A stretch of 64,000 bases of DNA from Karalla daura (taxonomy: Eukaryota; Chordata; Actinopteri; Chaetodontiformes; Leiognathidae), in the NCBI GenBank assembly GCA_029224185.1, contig CM055192.1, positions 21,726,739-21,790,738 on the forward strand. The letters are read 5' to 3'. This document shows, piece after piece, positions 40,201 to 51,247 of the stretch. The notes below the pieces were generated by a model, which saw nothing but the letters and a program-made list of their open reading frames with translations, made no database searches and was not told the origin of the DNA. Each line of letters starts with the position of its first letter. Positions within the stretch are counted from its first letter, which is position 1. The translations under genes were made by a program, and so were the position numbers.

Positions 40201-41172
40201 GCTGACATTCGACACCAGGTATAACAACCAGTGGCTTCATTTACACTGCATGAAACAATTCAGAGTGCATGCCCATCCCTTATTGTTTAAGGGGACGAGG
40301 ATGGATTTTTTTTTACGTTGGCTTTGTTGAATAATGAAGAAAGATGCCACATCTGTGCAGAAACTGCACCAACACCTATACCTAATAGGTATAATACCTA
40401 ATACAGTTGTAAAATGGACTTTACAGTAAAACCAATGCTCCATAGAGTCTGTGTTAACTCGAGAGAACAAGGGTACATACTCCATTAGGTCATTCTAGAT
40501 CCCCTTTAATAGTCAAGAACTTTTCTGTGGTTATAAATTGAGGAAAAACCGATATTATCCCTCCTGGAGGTTTGAGGTCAGGATGTGCAGATCCTAGTTT
40601 AAGCTGTTAAATATGTGGCAAAGATGAGTCAGTGTGGATCATATAATGGTGAAGGATTACCAAGTCACATGAGAGAAAGAGAAGATTGGTTGTCTGAAAG
40701 CTCAGAAAAAGAAAGAAGAAGAAAGAGGAGGAAAAAGTAGAATGAGGAGGAGGCAGCACAGGGAGACTCGCAGGTTAAATCTGTGGTCAAGAACTTTTCC
40801 TGGAGCACCTAGAGCTCAAAGTTCAACCGCGCTCCACATGGAGACACTTCCAGACACCTGCAGGCCTCCTGCAGGCTGTCTACATGTGCGGTTGGACTTC
40901 ATAAAAGCAGCAGATTGCCTCGGGGGAGCAGGTAGACGAACAGCATATGACTTTAAACATAATCCCTGATTAAGCAGCAGCGCTTCATGGGATTGTCTGG
41001 AAGCAGCACCTGACCCAGACGCCATCGGAAACTTCACCCGAGGAGGACTAAACAGCAAATCCTGCGTCTGTGATCACACAACTATGTCTTCGAAAAAGAG
41101 TTTTAAGACACCTGTGGCATGATTCAACTCACACACGCGTTCAAGGAGAAGCTCCCAAAGCGTTGAACTCAC

Positions 41173-41400
41173 CCTGTCTCCAAGTGTCGCCCCCGGCTTT
41201 AAAGTGGCTTTGAACGCAACACGTCCTGCGGGTAAGATTGTCCTCGCAGTTTGGAGGCTCGTAGCAGCGGGAAATCTTCCGGATAAGGTGGAAAGCAGGC
41301 GTAGAAAGACCCGGAGAGGTTGTGCTTCAGCGTAGAGCTGCAGGTCGCGTCCCGCAGCCTCTTTGTACTGATACGACGGGGCTGCGCGTCCCACAGACGC
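41173..41400 (-). other. kank1: Putative kank1 5' non-coding first exon
   Basis: Minus-strand CpG-rich sequence runs from the NRF1-type site to a strong donor, ACAGG|GTGAGT, at 41173/41172. Position and strand suit the first exon of kank1, about 27 kb above the coding start. The start site is guessed from the NRF1 motif. An ATG at 41406 opens a frame that would run across the donor; it is not taken as coding. It could also be the first exon of an unrelated non-coding transcript. Confidence 0.4.
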
Positions 41401-41410
41401 GCGCATGCGC
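41401..41410. promoter_or_regulatory. NRF1-type palindrome in a CpG-rich promoter-like region
   Basis: GCGCATGCGC is a perfect NRF1 core palindrome, the kind found close to start sites of TATA-less CpG promoters. It lies directly above the putative kank1 first exon. Confidence 0.5.
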
Positions 41411-41829
41411 AGTCAGAGCCTGGTCTGTAGAAGGAGGAGGGGGTTAGGTGCGGTGGGTAGGGGTTGTCAACAGGGTGGCATCTCTTGAAAGGTTATTGGA
41501 CTTTTTTGAGAGAGTCTAGGCAACAAGAAAATATTTGGGGGAAAAAGAGAAAATGTTTGTTGTTATTTCAACGTTGTGATGTTGTTGATGTTGGTCCACG
41601 TGCAACGAGACACCCCCAAATAAAACACTTTTTAGTGAAACAAATTACGAAGTCACTTGGTATAATAGCAAAGTTTATAAAATGTACAAACTCAAAACTG
41701 TCAAAGCTTGATTAACAATACGAAAAAAAGTATGAGAACCGGACAATGGTGCCACCTAGGGGTGAGCGGAGGACAAACAAAAAAGAGCTCTTATCAATTC
41801 AAGAAATGAGCTGCTGCAGGTAGATCAAG

Positions 41830-41862
41830 CCCCCCCCCCCCCCCCCGTACACACACACACCC
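41830..41862. repeat. Poly-C tract followed by (AC)n
   Basis: Seventeen consecutive C bases, then GTACACACAC. Such a tract is prone to length change and to sequencing error. Confidence 0.9.
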
Positions 41863-43309
41863 ATACAACCAGACATATTGTGTTGTGAACTCAGTAACTT
41901 CACTAGAGGAAAATTGAAGTAAAATGAACATTAAAACAAGTTGGTGAATGTGTCCAATCATCCAATAGCTTCAAGATTCACATTTTTTGGCTGTGCTGGG
42001 TCTGATATGACCTGGGGGCTCCTCAGCAAATGTTTTTTATTTATTCATAGGAGGCACAGACACTAAACACAATGTCTGAATTGTCCTCTTGATCCAGATT
42101 ATTATTGTGAAATAAAAGTTGTCTCGGTCAGGATTAAATCTTGTGACTGCTCATATGCTCAGATTCATCCACAGACCTTAATAAATAAATAAATACATGA
42201 ATGTTTTCAAACAGGCACCAGGTGTTGTACAATGGCAGGGGAAACAGTAGACAGACAGGCCTGTATGTGAGAAATGTCAGGAAGAGGAGCCAGCTGAGCT
42301 GTGGGGGGTCAGGGGCACCAAGACACATGACAAGGGGGAAGATGAGGGAGTCATGGCAGGGGGGCAGTAATAGGATTTACTGAGCTGGGCTGGAACACTC
42401 GCTGTTATCTTCCTAACTTTCATATGATGGGATTACTGACCATAACTGATTTACTTTATGAACAGGAAATATAAGGTGAGATGTAAATAATGAGAGCAGA
42501 AGGTTCTGATCAAGTAGTAGTGGTAGCAAAAGAAGAGAAAATATTACTAGAATAGCCATATTCTGTGAATCTATTACATATTATAGGAGTTGAACACAAT
42601 AACAGTTGTAACAATGTTACACATATGTTGTGTATTAGGTGCATAATAACTCTTATAACTGAAAATGAAGTGCAACATGCATCTAAAAAACCATATTGCA
42701 AACCTGAGGGTCAGAGCTGAAGCCACACAGCCGAGGCCCAAACATAGTGGACAGGTGAAGAGCGCCACCCAGTGGTGCTTTCGGTTTTACAGCCACACAG
42801 ACTGGAAGCTCAACAGATTACCACACACTGAAGGTTGTGGTTTCACTTGACTGCAAGAGTAAGTAGGGGCATTTCGCCAGGTAAAACCCACTCTCAAGGC
42901 ACTTTATTCTTCTAATCCGCTGTGTTTTATAGCCATTGATCTGTCCACTTAGGCTCACAAAGGTAAACAATGTTGATAATTTATGTGACATCCTAATTCC
43001 ACAACCGAGTGCCATTAATATGCTGTTTTAACTGTGTCTGCTGTCTCTGGGATGGTCTCAGGAATCCTAATGGTTTTATTAATTCCAGTTCATCCCAAAG
43101 GTACTGAATAAGGGAATAAGAGGTTAGAGGTCAAATCGACACAGAACTGGGAAAACCAGAGCAGCATTTTCAGCTACTGCAGGTAACCTGAATTAACTTC
43201 AGAATGGCAAGAAATAAAGTGAAAACATACATTTTTTCACTGTCTTTTAAGTGTGAAGGAACACGTGCTGAAGAAAATGTCAGTGTGTGTCTGAGTTACT
43301 TTTGCTCAT

Positions 43310-43395
43310 TTTGCTCAGTTTTTATAATGTAAATCACTTTGTGTAACATTTTGTTGCATGAAAAGTGTCATATAAATAAAGCTTGCTTGATCAGT
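43310..43395 (+). mobile_element. LINE-type 3' tail relic
   Basis: The order taatgtaaatcactttgtgt, then ataaataaagcttgcttgat, is the usual end of a fish L2-like non-LTR element (a polyadenylation-like AATAAA plus a terminal short repeat). Only the tail is left. Confidence 0.45.
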
Positions 43396-43546
43396 CCCCA
43401 TATTCTCGAGCAGTAAAGAGTCCCTAAAATACATGTAGCTGGATGGGTAGGTAGACAGACAGACAGGAATCCCAAAAGAAATCCTGCTTTTCTCTAAGAG
43501 TTGGAAGAGTGCAAACCCACTATCAGAAGTAGAAATGATGAAACTG

Positions 43547-43713
43547 CACACACACACACACACACACACACTATCAGTGTTTAACCCTGCTGAACAGCAC
43601 AGGACATCACTTGTGCAACGGCAGCCTGACCGGAGGCATGCACAGCCTCTATTATTCGGCTCACATCCCCCTATTGGTAACTTTATCTCTTTCATCACAC
43701 ACACACACACACA

Positions 43714-43750
<37 letters not shown>

Positions 43751-43810
43751 ATACATACACACACATACACAAACACACTCGCTCTCTCTCTCTCTCATAG
43801 TTACACATAC
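43547..43810. repeat. CA and CT microsatellite cluster
   Basis: (CA)n at 43547-43571, then (CA)n(CT)n and interrupted CT/CA tracts at about 43698-43818. Frames across them are artefacts. Confidence 0.95.
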
Positions 43811-44189
43811 ACACACAGTTTTAGGGAGACAGAGCATGTTGCTGAGTTATGCATTTAGAATACAAAATATGAGCAACTCTATTCTGATACAGTTAAAATG
43901 TCCTCCATTATGTAGCTCCAATCTTAGAGTATTCAGTCACAGTTATAAATTAGTCACATTAGACACTGAAAAAACTTGATAGAATATTTTACAAATTACA
44001 TTTTTAAGTCATGCATTTTGTAGTGCATTACCTGGAATGTGTTCTTTACAATTCCCCACAGATGCAAGAGGGCCTGCACAGTTAACGCCTGATTTGAAAA
44101 GTATCTTCAAGGTGGCCTACAATTATCAAAAACATTGCTTTTATTTCGCAGAACTGAAATTGAAACACTGCCTCACGTGAATGATTACT

Positions 44190-44530
44190 TGTTTTCTCTC
44201 AAAGGTTTTGAGGGAGGTCTTATGAGCAAAAGCTGTTTGCTTTTGCTACAAAATGATGGAACGAGCTGCCTCAGCACCTCAGACCTGGAGCCCCTCTCGT
44301 TCTTCAGTTCTCCTCTTAAAACCCATCTCCTCTCCTTGGCTTTTGACATGCACTGAGAAGCTGATTCCATTTGTCCAGTTTTTTGTGCAGCTATTTGACC
44401 TGTATTTTATATGAAATTGTTTATGCCTCATAGGAGTATTTATCATGTGTTCATTCATTGTTTACAGCACGTTGGGCCTCTGTAGTTTTTTTTACAGTGT
44501 TCAACAAATAAAGATGGACTGGACTGGATT
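44190..44530 (+). mobile_element. Truncated non-LTR retrotransposon 3' end (L2/Maui-like)
   Basis: A plus-strand frame ending at 44356 closes with FFSSPLKTHLLSLAF and a stop. That matches the last residues of fish LINE reverse-transcriptase proteins (a hydrophobic SLK-THLF-LAF pattern). It is followed by a tail with AATAAAG and terminal ggactggactgg / gattgatgg short repeats. This is a 5'-truncated, decayed copy with no coding capacity. Confidence 0.6.
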
Positions 44531-44938
44531 GATGGATAGGATGATGGCTACCAGGGTAATGTGGTGGACCCTGGACGTTGTATACTTGTGGCAGCAGATG
44601 ACTGCCCTCTCTGAGCCTGAGTTTTCTCTCACTAACGTCACTCTCAGTAGCTTTTGGGGTTTTGTTTTGCTGGGCTCTGTTTCGTCTATGTTGTTTGAGA
44701 TACAACCTGGCACTTCCACTAAAGTTGAAGTTGAAGGATGTTGTGTCCTGTTGCTTTGTTATTGTAATGTGAGTGTGCTTTTTTTTTAACTTTCTCATGG
44801 TGTTGTAACCATGTTTTCATTCTAGCTCCTCTTTAACCCTCCCACAGTACACACACACACACACACACGCACACAAAGCTGGGCAGTGTCTCCATCTGAG
44901 CCACACCTCTCCCCAGACTTCCGCCCCTGTTTCAGCAG

Positions 44939-44945
44939 TTAAAAG
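44939..44945 (+). promoter_or_regulatory. fbp1: TATA-like box of fbp1
   Basis: TTAAAAG lies 65 bp above the fbp1 ATG, with a CCGCCCC GC-box-like word about 20 bp further up. Spacing would put the start site near 44970 and give a leader of about 40 nt. Motif call only. Confidence 0.4.
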
Positions 44946-45009
44946 GCTGCGCTTCTTCCTGCAGCTCTTACTCCAGGCTGCAGGAGACCACAGCTTCTCG
45001 ACCCTCATC

Positions 45010-45179
45010 ATGTCCGAGAGAGGAGCCTTCGACACCAACGTGGTGACGGTGACCCGCTTCGTCATGGAGCAGGGTCGCCGGGCGAAGGGGACCGGGGAGC
45101 TGACCACGCTGCTCAACTCGCTCTGCACCGCCGTGAAGGCCATCTCCTGCGCCGTGCGCAAAGCGGGCATCGCACACCT
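45010..45179 (+). CDS. fbp1: fbp1 exon 1 coding part
   Basis: ATG with A at -3 starts MSERGAFDTN. The exon contains the AMP-binding loop (KGTGELTTLL) and ends CACCT|GTGAGT in phase 2. Confidence 0.95.
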
Positions 45180-48100
45180 GTGAGTAGCGTGTGCACAAAC
45201 TTCTCCATGCGACATTAAGTATTTTTCTCTGTGGGAAGGGGGAGAAAAGTTTCCTCAAACTCTGTTCCATGCATGCATCCACGTTGGCACCGACAGAGCT
45301 GGAGATTCAGGTTCCTCCGTCCGACCAATCAGGAAGCGCATACCTGACGAAGCCACGCCCACTCCGACATGCAACTTATTTTGTTGTTGATTTCCCTCTG
45401 TATGTGTAGGTTACCTCTATGTAATGTGCCAGGAAGGAGGATGCATTACATAAGCACTTGTATGCATGTAAGCACATGCATTGTCGTGTTTATTTAGTTG
45501 ACTTAAAGAAACCATAGTGTAATGATAAATATTACTATATCCTTCAACTAACAGTGGTAGTTAGTAAAAGAGTTTAAGTTATATAGAAGAGGAGACAGTG
45601 GAGGGGAAAAGTAGCAGGTAGCATTGATAGGGAGGTGAGAAGTTAAGAGGAGTGATGGAGGGATGTTATCAAGTATGTATGGTTTGTACGGTGTTGTAGA
45701 TGGTCACTGGGCGAAGGTCCTGCTTCCTCTCCCCTGGCTGTCAGGTGTTAGTCTGAGGTAATTTCCCTCTTATGTATAGTATAGGCTATGGTTATGTCAT
45801 GTGCAGTCTCACGTTAGCATATGCTTAATGAGGCTAAGTGTTTTCTGTCCTATACTGATGAATTTCCTCACTGTTCTGTGGCTTTTCCCCTGGAGAACAT
45901 TTGCTCTAGTCATTCAGCAGATGGAATAAATGCTGTGGGATGGGAGGGGGGCAGTACTACTATTCCTAGTAGTAGAAGGAAGAACAAGAGCAATGCTAGA
46001 TAAGTATAAGTTAGGAGAGGAGATGCTCCAATCAGACTTTGGTCTTCAAGAGCTTCTCAGAGAAGGAGAGGGATGCCACTGCTCTAAGATTGTAGCTAGG
46101 AACAGCTTTGTCTTTAATATCTTGCATACATCAATAAATTGTGATGTGTTGGGCCACTTTAACTGCTTATCCTACACCATTTTATCTTTATTGGTGAAAG
46201 AAAGTCCATCTTAACACTAAATGTACAGCTTTCAACCTCTATTCATTTGGGGGCATATGAACAGAAATCTTTTCAATGTGATTTCAGTGGAGTAGTTTAT
46301 CTCCATAGTATTGTCTGTCCTCTGATTTAAATAAAGCAGTGTCATGCAGCACCTGCAGATTTTTTTTCCCCCCATCCAACCTGGAGTCTCATAAAGAGAC
46401 CGTCATGTGTTTCTGCCTCATACTGGTGCATTTCCTTGTCCTTATTTCCTTCTTCCACCCATAGAAACTGTCCGTACTGTAAATACAGTATCCTGGTTGC
46501 ACAACTCTATATCTCTCTGCATGGGTCTCAAAATAAACCCCGTCCCTCACCAATGAATACACATGTGCACCATTTTATATGCAATTATTACAACTTCATG
46601 CATTTTACTTGCCATAGTAAAAAGACATTGCATCAAAAAATGCAATGTCATGCATCAGTTGCAGGTTTTTGGATGGGTTCTTTTTGCATACAAACTAGAA
46701 TCTGTGGTTAATGTGATTTTCCTTCAAGAGGAATCGACTATCGACACTAAACTGCTGCCAAACTGGTGTGAAGAAGTGAAATTTGATGCCAGGTCTCCCT
46801 CATACTGATTTTTTTTATTTTCTCTCCTCTTCTCAGTTATGGCATCGCAGGCAGCACCAACGTGACCGGGGACCAGGTGAAGAAGCTGGACATCCTGTCC
46901 AACGACCTCATCATCAACATGATCAAGTCTTCCTTCACCTCCTGCGTGCTGATATCCGAGGAGAACGACAAAGCCATCATCATAGAGCCCGAGATGAGGG
47001 TACGTTTCCATAAAGGGGTTAAAACGCTAAAAGGGGATACTGTATTATGAAGGATCTAGAGTTACTTTTAAGATGTTCAGGGAAAACCTGCTTTTATTGA
47101 CCTGGGGTCTTCTCTGCTCTAGTGTGCAAAAGGAAAGAGGATCAACCAGTTGGGCCACTCTTTGTTAACATAAATGTCTGTTTCCCAGAACTTTTCCTCA
47201 TTGAACTGGTTCACTGAGGGAGGAGTCTGTTTTTCAGTTCCTGGTCAGATGATTGTTATCTGAAATTCTTCTCCTCATATGGAGACCTCTGTTGGAAACC
47301 TGTGATGTTTTACACGGAGTAGAACTGATTATTTGCTACACTTTTCTTTCTGTTTCAGGGAAAATACATTGTGTGCTTTGACCCTCTGGACGGATCCTCC
47401 AACATCGACTGCCTTGTCTCCATCGGTACCATCTTCGCCATCTACAAAAAGGTAAAACTGCAAAAGTTGCCTGAAATATTCCACTGGGATTCTCTTATTA
47501 TTATAGCTTCTGAAACCTTCTACGCTCGACTCAGGTGAAACAGTTTGTCTTCTGTGAAAGATAAAGGAGGTGAACCAAAACCTGGGCGCAGATGAGCTGT
47601 GTTCAGAGATTATAATCTGTACCTACCAGGAAGTGATGCTGTTTTCACCCCAAGGTTTTCTGGCATCTGGGTTTTACTTGTTGATCGAATACAATAACTC
47701 TTTGTTCAGAGACAAAAGTGCACTCATCGGATTTCGTTCCCCTTTCTTCCATTGTTATAGACAAAAACATTCTTAGGATTTCTTCACATTTCCTTTGTGT
47801 CAATATTATGTAGCGTTTCCATTCTCTTTTATCAATGCACCTCTGCAGACTTTTGCAGACTTTTGCTATTGCGACAATGCTGTATTTTCCACCCACTGCA
47901 GGACTGCAGGAGTTTGCATGGTTTCATTCAGATAAGATAAGATAATGCTTTATTAAAAGCATTATCTTATCTTATCTGAATGAAACCATGCAAACTCCAC
48001 TGACACGAATAACGAATAACGACGTGAATCCAACTCCTGTCTCCGCCTCAGTCCACAGACGATGAGCCCTGTGAGAAGGACGCCCTGCAGCCGGGCAGGA

Positions 48101-49878
48101 ACCTGGTGGCGGCTGGCTATGCTCTATACGGCAGCGCCACCATGATGGTCATCTCCACCGGCCAGGGAGTCAACTGCTTCATGCTCGACCCCGTCAGTAC
48201 GCGCTGTGAAACGTGAATCTTCTGCCTGTGCAGCTGAGTTTGCAGGTGCCAATCGTCTTTTCTTGTTTTCGTTTGCTTTCTGCTCATCAGTCCATCGGAG
48301 AGTTCATCCTGGTGGATCGGGATGTGAAGATCAAGAAGCGAGGCAAGATTTACAGCTTGAACGAGGGTTACGCCAAACACTTTGAGCCTGCAGTCACAGA
48401 GTACCTGCAGAAGAAGAAGTTCCCCCAGGTAACACTGCAGAGCGCTATAGAAGACATGCGTGCTTCTACCTGCAGCCTTGGCACATTTCTGAATGCAAAA
48501 GTGTGCCTACACTGCTAATTATTTGATTCTTCTTACCAAGATTAAAGAAAAAATTTGATTTAGAAGTGTTAAATTGATCTTGTTCTAAGAGTCAATTTCT
48601 GATTTCAATGCTAATGCGACACTGTGTGTGTCTGCAGGACGGCACAGAGCCGTACGGCGCCCGGTACATCGGCTCCATGGTGGCAGACGTGCACCGGACG
48701 CTGATGTACGGAGGCATCTTCTTATACCCGGGGAATGTGAAGAGCCCCAAAGGAAAGGTAAAGTCCTACTATACCGTAACAGAAGTATGTAGATATAATA
48801 ATACGTGTGAAGAAGACATGGTAAGTCCATTGTAAAAACAAAAAAAAATCCTGTGGAGGTCTGCACACATGTGAACAAGACAGCTTGTTGAAAACATTAA
48901 TGGTTTTGAAAAAAACATTGAAAATTAGAATATAATGCAAATTGCAATCTGCTACAAGTGGTTGTAAGAAGTTCTTAACCCTTCTTATTCATGCTTTTAG
49001 TTGCATTAAAGGTTTCTGCATTTCACTCACAGATCATTTGTAGACGATCTCTGGAAGGTGATTTTCCTCAAAAACTATTTTTCTCGTCACTTGCATCAAT
49101 ACTGAAGTGTCACAACGTGGTGTCTTCACCATCCACATCCTGCCACTGTGTGCAAGACTGAGCCGAACTAGATGTTGTCACACTTCACGAAGCTGAAAGC
49201 AGCTGACTTCAATGTGTATGAGAGGGGAACACGGACAGCGTATAGAGAAGACTTAAACGCTAAAAAAAGAAACTTTTACTAAACCTGTTTACTGTGTGCA
49301 ATCAAATTGTGCAATTACAAAGTTGAATACCAATAAAACTATGAGTGGAACTGCTTGGATAAAATATGAAACTGAACAATATTTGAACAAAACAAGGCAA
49401 CAAAATCCAGTTAAAAAGCAAGATTTTAAAGATATATTTTGTAAGGTTTATTGAAAGAATATGGTTATGTTGGATATTTAACTATTAAAAATAGAATCTC
49501 CATTTTGGATCTATGTTTTTTATGTTAGAAGATAGTCACTCTAACTTAAGCTGCTCCAAACTTGTATAATAGGGGCATCAAGTACTAAAGCACTTTTCTG
49601 ATACGAGAGTTTTTAAATATATATTGAAAACTAGAGCGTTCCCTTCAGATAGTTTGATGAAACTAACCTCCTTCTCTTCCTCAAAGCTGCGGCTGCTGTA
49701 CGAATGCAACCCCATGGCTTACATCATGGAGCAGGCGGGCGGCATGGCCTCCACCGGCTTCGAGACCATCCTGGACATCCAGCCTGAGTCCATCCACCAG
49801 CGGGCGCCCATCGCCCTGGGCTCGCCCGAGGACGTGCTGGAGTACATCGCCATCTGCAAGAAGCACGGGAAGAAGTGA
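45010..49878 (+). CDS. fbp1: Fructose-1,6-bisphosphatase 1 (liver type), seven exons, 338 codons
   Basis: FBPase hydrolyses fructose-1,6-bisphosphate to fructose-6-phosphate and phosphate, the regulated step of gluconeogenesis, as a cytosolic Mg-dependent homotetramer. Exons: 45010-45179, 46837-46999, 47359-47451, 48052-48192, 48291-48428, 48638-48757, 49687-49878; all introns are GT-AG. The product is 338 residues, the same as human FBP1. Counting Met as 1: AMP-loop TGELT 28-32, K113, Y114; metal ligands E98, E99, D119, D122, E281 (signature FDPLDGSSN); substrate residues N213, Y216, R244, Y245, Y265, K275, all present. Dynamic-loop Tyr58 is kept. The position matching mature residue 69 is Gln, as in liver enzymes. 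AMP-contact Arg140 (mature number) is Lys. Liver type is chosen over muscle type from VAAGYALYGSAT, GIAGSTNVTGDQVKK and overall likeness. The paralogue fbp2 follows head-to-tail, as in mammals. Confidence 0.97.
45180..46836 (+). other. fbp1: fbp1 intron 1
   Basis: 1657 bp, from GTGAGTAG to tctcctcttctcag. It has no coding frame of interest; two loosely similar stretches near 46.34 and 46.65 kb (gtcatgca...ttgcag) suggest an old local duplication. Confidence 0.85.
46837..46999 (+). CDS. fbp1: fbp1 exon 2
   Basis: Encodes YGIAGSTNVTGDQVKKLD through EPEMR: the dynamic loop (residues about 53-73) and the metal-binding Glu pair in LISEEN. Ends in phase 0 before GTACGT. Confidence 0.96.
47000..47358 (+). 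other. fbp1: fbp1 intron 2
   Basis: 359 bp of non-coding DNA with a good polypyrimidine tract before the acceptor; nothing else seen. Confidence 0.9.
47359..47451 (+). CDS. fbp1: fbp1 exon 3, catalytic signature
   Basis: 31 codons, GKYIVCFDPLDGSSNIDC to AIYKK, with the two metal-binding Asp residues of the FBPase signature. Donor AAAAAG|GTAAAA. Confidence 0.97.
47452..48051 (+). other. fbp1: fbp1 intron 3, containing a long perfect hairpin
   Basis: 600 bp. A perfect 90-bp inverted repeat (47909-47998) lies just before the acceptor ccgcctcag; the rest is unremarkable. Confidence 0.9.
47909..47998. repeat. Perfect 43-bp inverted repeat with 4-nt spacer
   Basis: Arms 47909-47951 and 47956-47998 pair base by base with no mismatch around the spacer ATTA. 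The outer part includes GGAGTTTGCATGGTTTCATT; the inner part carries GATAAGATAAGATAA next to GCTTT. The inner part resembles the GATAA-type tail of fish retrotransposon ends also seen at 53.8 kb. The hairpin ends 53 bp before fbp1 exon 4. Confidence 0.95.
48052..48192 (+). CDS. fbp1: fbp1 exon 4
   Basis: 47 codons, STDDEPCEKDALQPGRN to NCFMLDP, phase 0 at both ends. Encodes core strand-helix elements (AGYALYGSAT). Donor CCC|GTCAGT. Confidence 0.96.
48291..48428 (+). CDS. fbp1: fbp1 exon 5
   Basis: 46 codons, SIGEFILVDRDVKIKKRGK to KKKFPQ. Contains substrate residues N213 and Y216 and the basic patch KKRGK (204-208). Intron 4 before it is only 98 bp. Confidence 0.96.
48638..48757 (+). CDS. 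fbp1: fbp1 exon 6
   Basis: 40 codons, DGTEPYGARYIGSMVADVHR to KSPKGK. Contains R244 and Y245, which contact substrate across the dimer or within the site, plus Y265 and K275. Intron 5 before it is 209 bp. Confidence 0.96.
48758..49686 (+). other. fbp1: fbp1 intron 6
   Basis: 929 bp, AT-rich, no coding frame or clear repeat; acceptor ctcttcctcaaag. Confidence 0.88.
49687..49878 (+). CDS. fbp1: fbp1 exon 7 and stop
   Basis: 63 codons plus TGA, LRLLYECNPMAYIMEQAGG to ICKKHGKK. Includes metal ligand E281. Antisense frames here are shadows. Confidence 0.96.
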   Translation: MRLLYECNPMAYIMEQAGGMASTGFETILDIQPESIHQRAPIALGSPEDVLEYIAICKKHGKK

Positions 49879-50366
49879 GAGGAAGACGCCTTCCGACTCC
49901 TTTCCCCACAACAACCACCAATCCAAACTGTCCACGTCCACAGGAGGGAAGAAGTCAGCTGCCTTGCACACAAAAAGTGACTGATTCTCTCAGTTTATAT
50001 GCAAAAAAAAGAAAGACCAAAGCTGGTTGTTTCATGTCCTACCAGCACTATTCCTTTGCACTTGTGGAAGCCTGATGGATAGAAGAGGTTTGGTTCAGTG
50101 GAAACGAGGACTCGTAAGCTAAAAAGAAAAATCATGCACACATTCCACACAAAAACAGAACCAAAAATGTGCCGAAAAACCAAAGATAAATGCACTAAAA
50201 CAAACGGAGGAGCCTGACCCTCCTCACTTTACCGCCAGCTGTGCCTTAATTAAGATGAACCTGCACAAAGGACCACACGTTAACCTCTATGCAACTAAAC
50301 CTGACACCATGTGAACTGCTACTGTTTGGAATGATGAAGTCTCAATAAATGGAAGACAAAATCCCT
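49879..50366 (+). other. fbp1: fbp1 3' UTR with polyadenylation signal
   Basis: AATAAA at 50344-50349 is followed by a GT-rich stretch (TGTGATGTGTGTGTTTG), the usual downstream element. The cleavage site near 50366 is an estimate, giving a 3' UTR of about 0.49 kb. Confidence 0.75.
50344..50349 (+). terminator. fbp1: fbp1 polyadenylation signal AATAAA
   Basis: Canonical hexamer 466 bp after the stop codon with a GT-rich element 20-40 bp further on. Confidence 0.8.
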
Positions 50367-50497
50367 GTTTTGTGATGTGTGTGTTTGTAGACTTGAAGCC
50401 TCTTTACATGTGGCCACACATAAACAAACCTGTGCAGAGAAACTGAAAAGTTGGGAGATGTAGTGTCTGTAACAGTTCAGAGATACTTCCCAGAGTA

Positions 50498-50522
50498 GCT
50501 GACCTTTAAGCTAAAGGTCAGC
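50498..50522. promoter_or_regulatory. Palindrome with two AGGTCA half-sites
   Basis: GCTGACCTTTA and TAAAGGTCAGC are perfect inverted arms around AGC. They contain TGACCT and AGGTCA, an everted pair of nuclear-receptor half-sites spaced by 9 nt. It could bind a nuclear receptor or simply be a chance hairpin. Confidence 0.4.
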
Positions 50523-51185
50523 CGGAGCTCTCAGACCCCTAATGACATTTAAAGCCCACATGAGTCTTCTCCTGCTCTCTTGATATTACAGTATGACACA
50601 TCCCATAAGTGTCTCGTAGCACAGAAACAAAATGCTGAATTAAAGCAGCCTTAACAATGAGTCACACGGTCTGTGTCAGCAGTAGTAGGAATAAAGCAAT
50701 GAATACAGAAACAGTTTCAGAAAGGCCTTAAAACCTAGTTCTATTGCTAACATTTACAGCTGGGTGTTTCTGTCGTATTGAATCACTTTTTTAATTGTTT
50801 TCCACATGAACCTGAGGTGAAATAAAATTCTTCTATTGTCACAGCATAAGACCTCTCAGGTTCATGTCTAACAGATAAAATGATGGTAAAAATACTGAGG
50901 GTCTACCTCAATTCAATTCAATTGTACAAGTTTGTTTCCCTATAGAGTAACTCATATAAGGCACACTGAGCAGTTTTACATCAACACAAGAATGACAACC
51001 TAACACAAGGAGTGAATGTCTACTGGGTATAAAGAGCTCTCATGCCCCTGTAAGTGAAGTTCCTGCTGTGACACATGTTGCAAACCTCTTGACTTAATGA
51101 ATAAAAGTGTTTTTCTTGTGCAGGATTAAACTGTTGCCAGTGTCTGGCTGCTGCTGACACTCGATACCCCCTCAACCATCTCCAA

Positions 51186-51187
<2 letters not shown>

Positions 51188-51245
<58 letters not shown>

Positions 51246-51247
51246 AC
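51188..51247. repeat. (AC)n microsatellite upstream of fbp2
   Basis: About 30 AC units with one CT break, 170 bp above the fbp2 ATG; length variation could alter promoter or leader. Confidence 0.97.

Larger units (their letters stand above)
41411..44938. other. Intergenic region between putative kank1 5' end and fbp1
   Basis: About 3.5 kb with no recognised gene. It holds a poly-C/AC tract (41830), CA/CT microsatellites (43.5-43.8 kb), and two LINE-like 3' ends (43.3 and 44.2-44.5 kb). The right end, rich in CACCTCT and CCGCCCC words just above 44940, is probably the fbp1 promoter. Confidence 0.6.

Noticed and set aside
41074..41406. 110-codon minus-strand frame starting in the NRF1 palindrome
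   Set aside because: Runs straight over a strong donor, has no known likeness, and its ATG lies within the promoter motif; more likely a chance frame in a non-coding exon.
44135..44356. 73-codon frame as a host gene
   Set aside because: Its C-terminus and the following tail match fish LINE ends; treated as a decayed retrotransposon.
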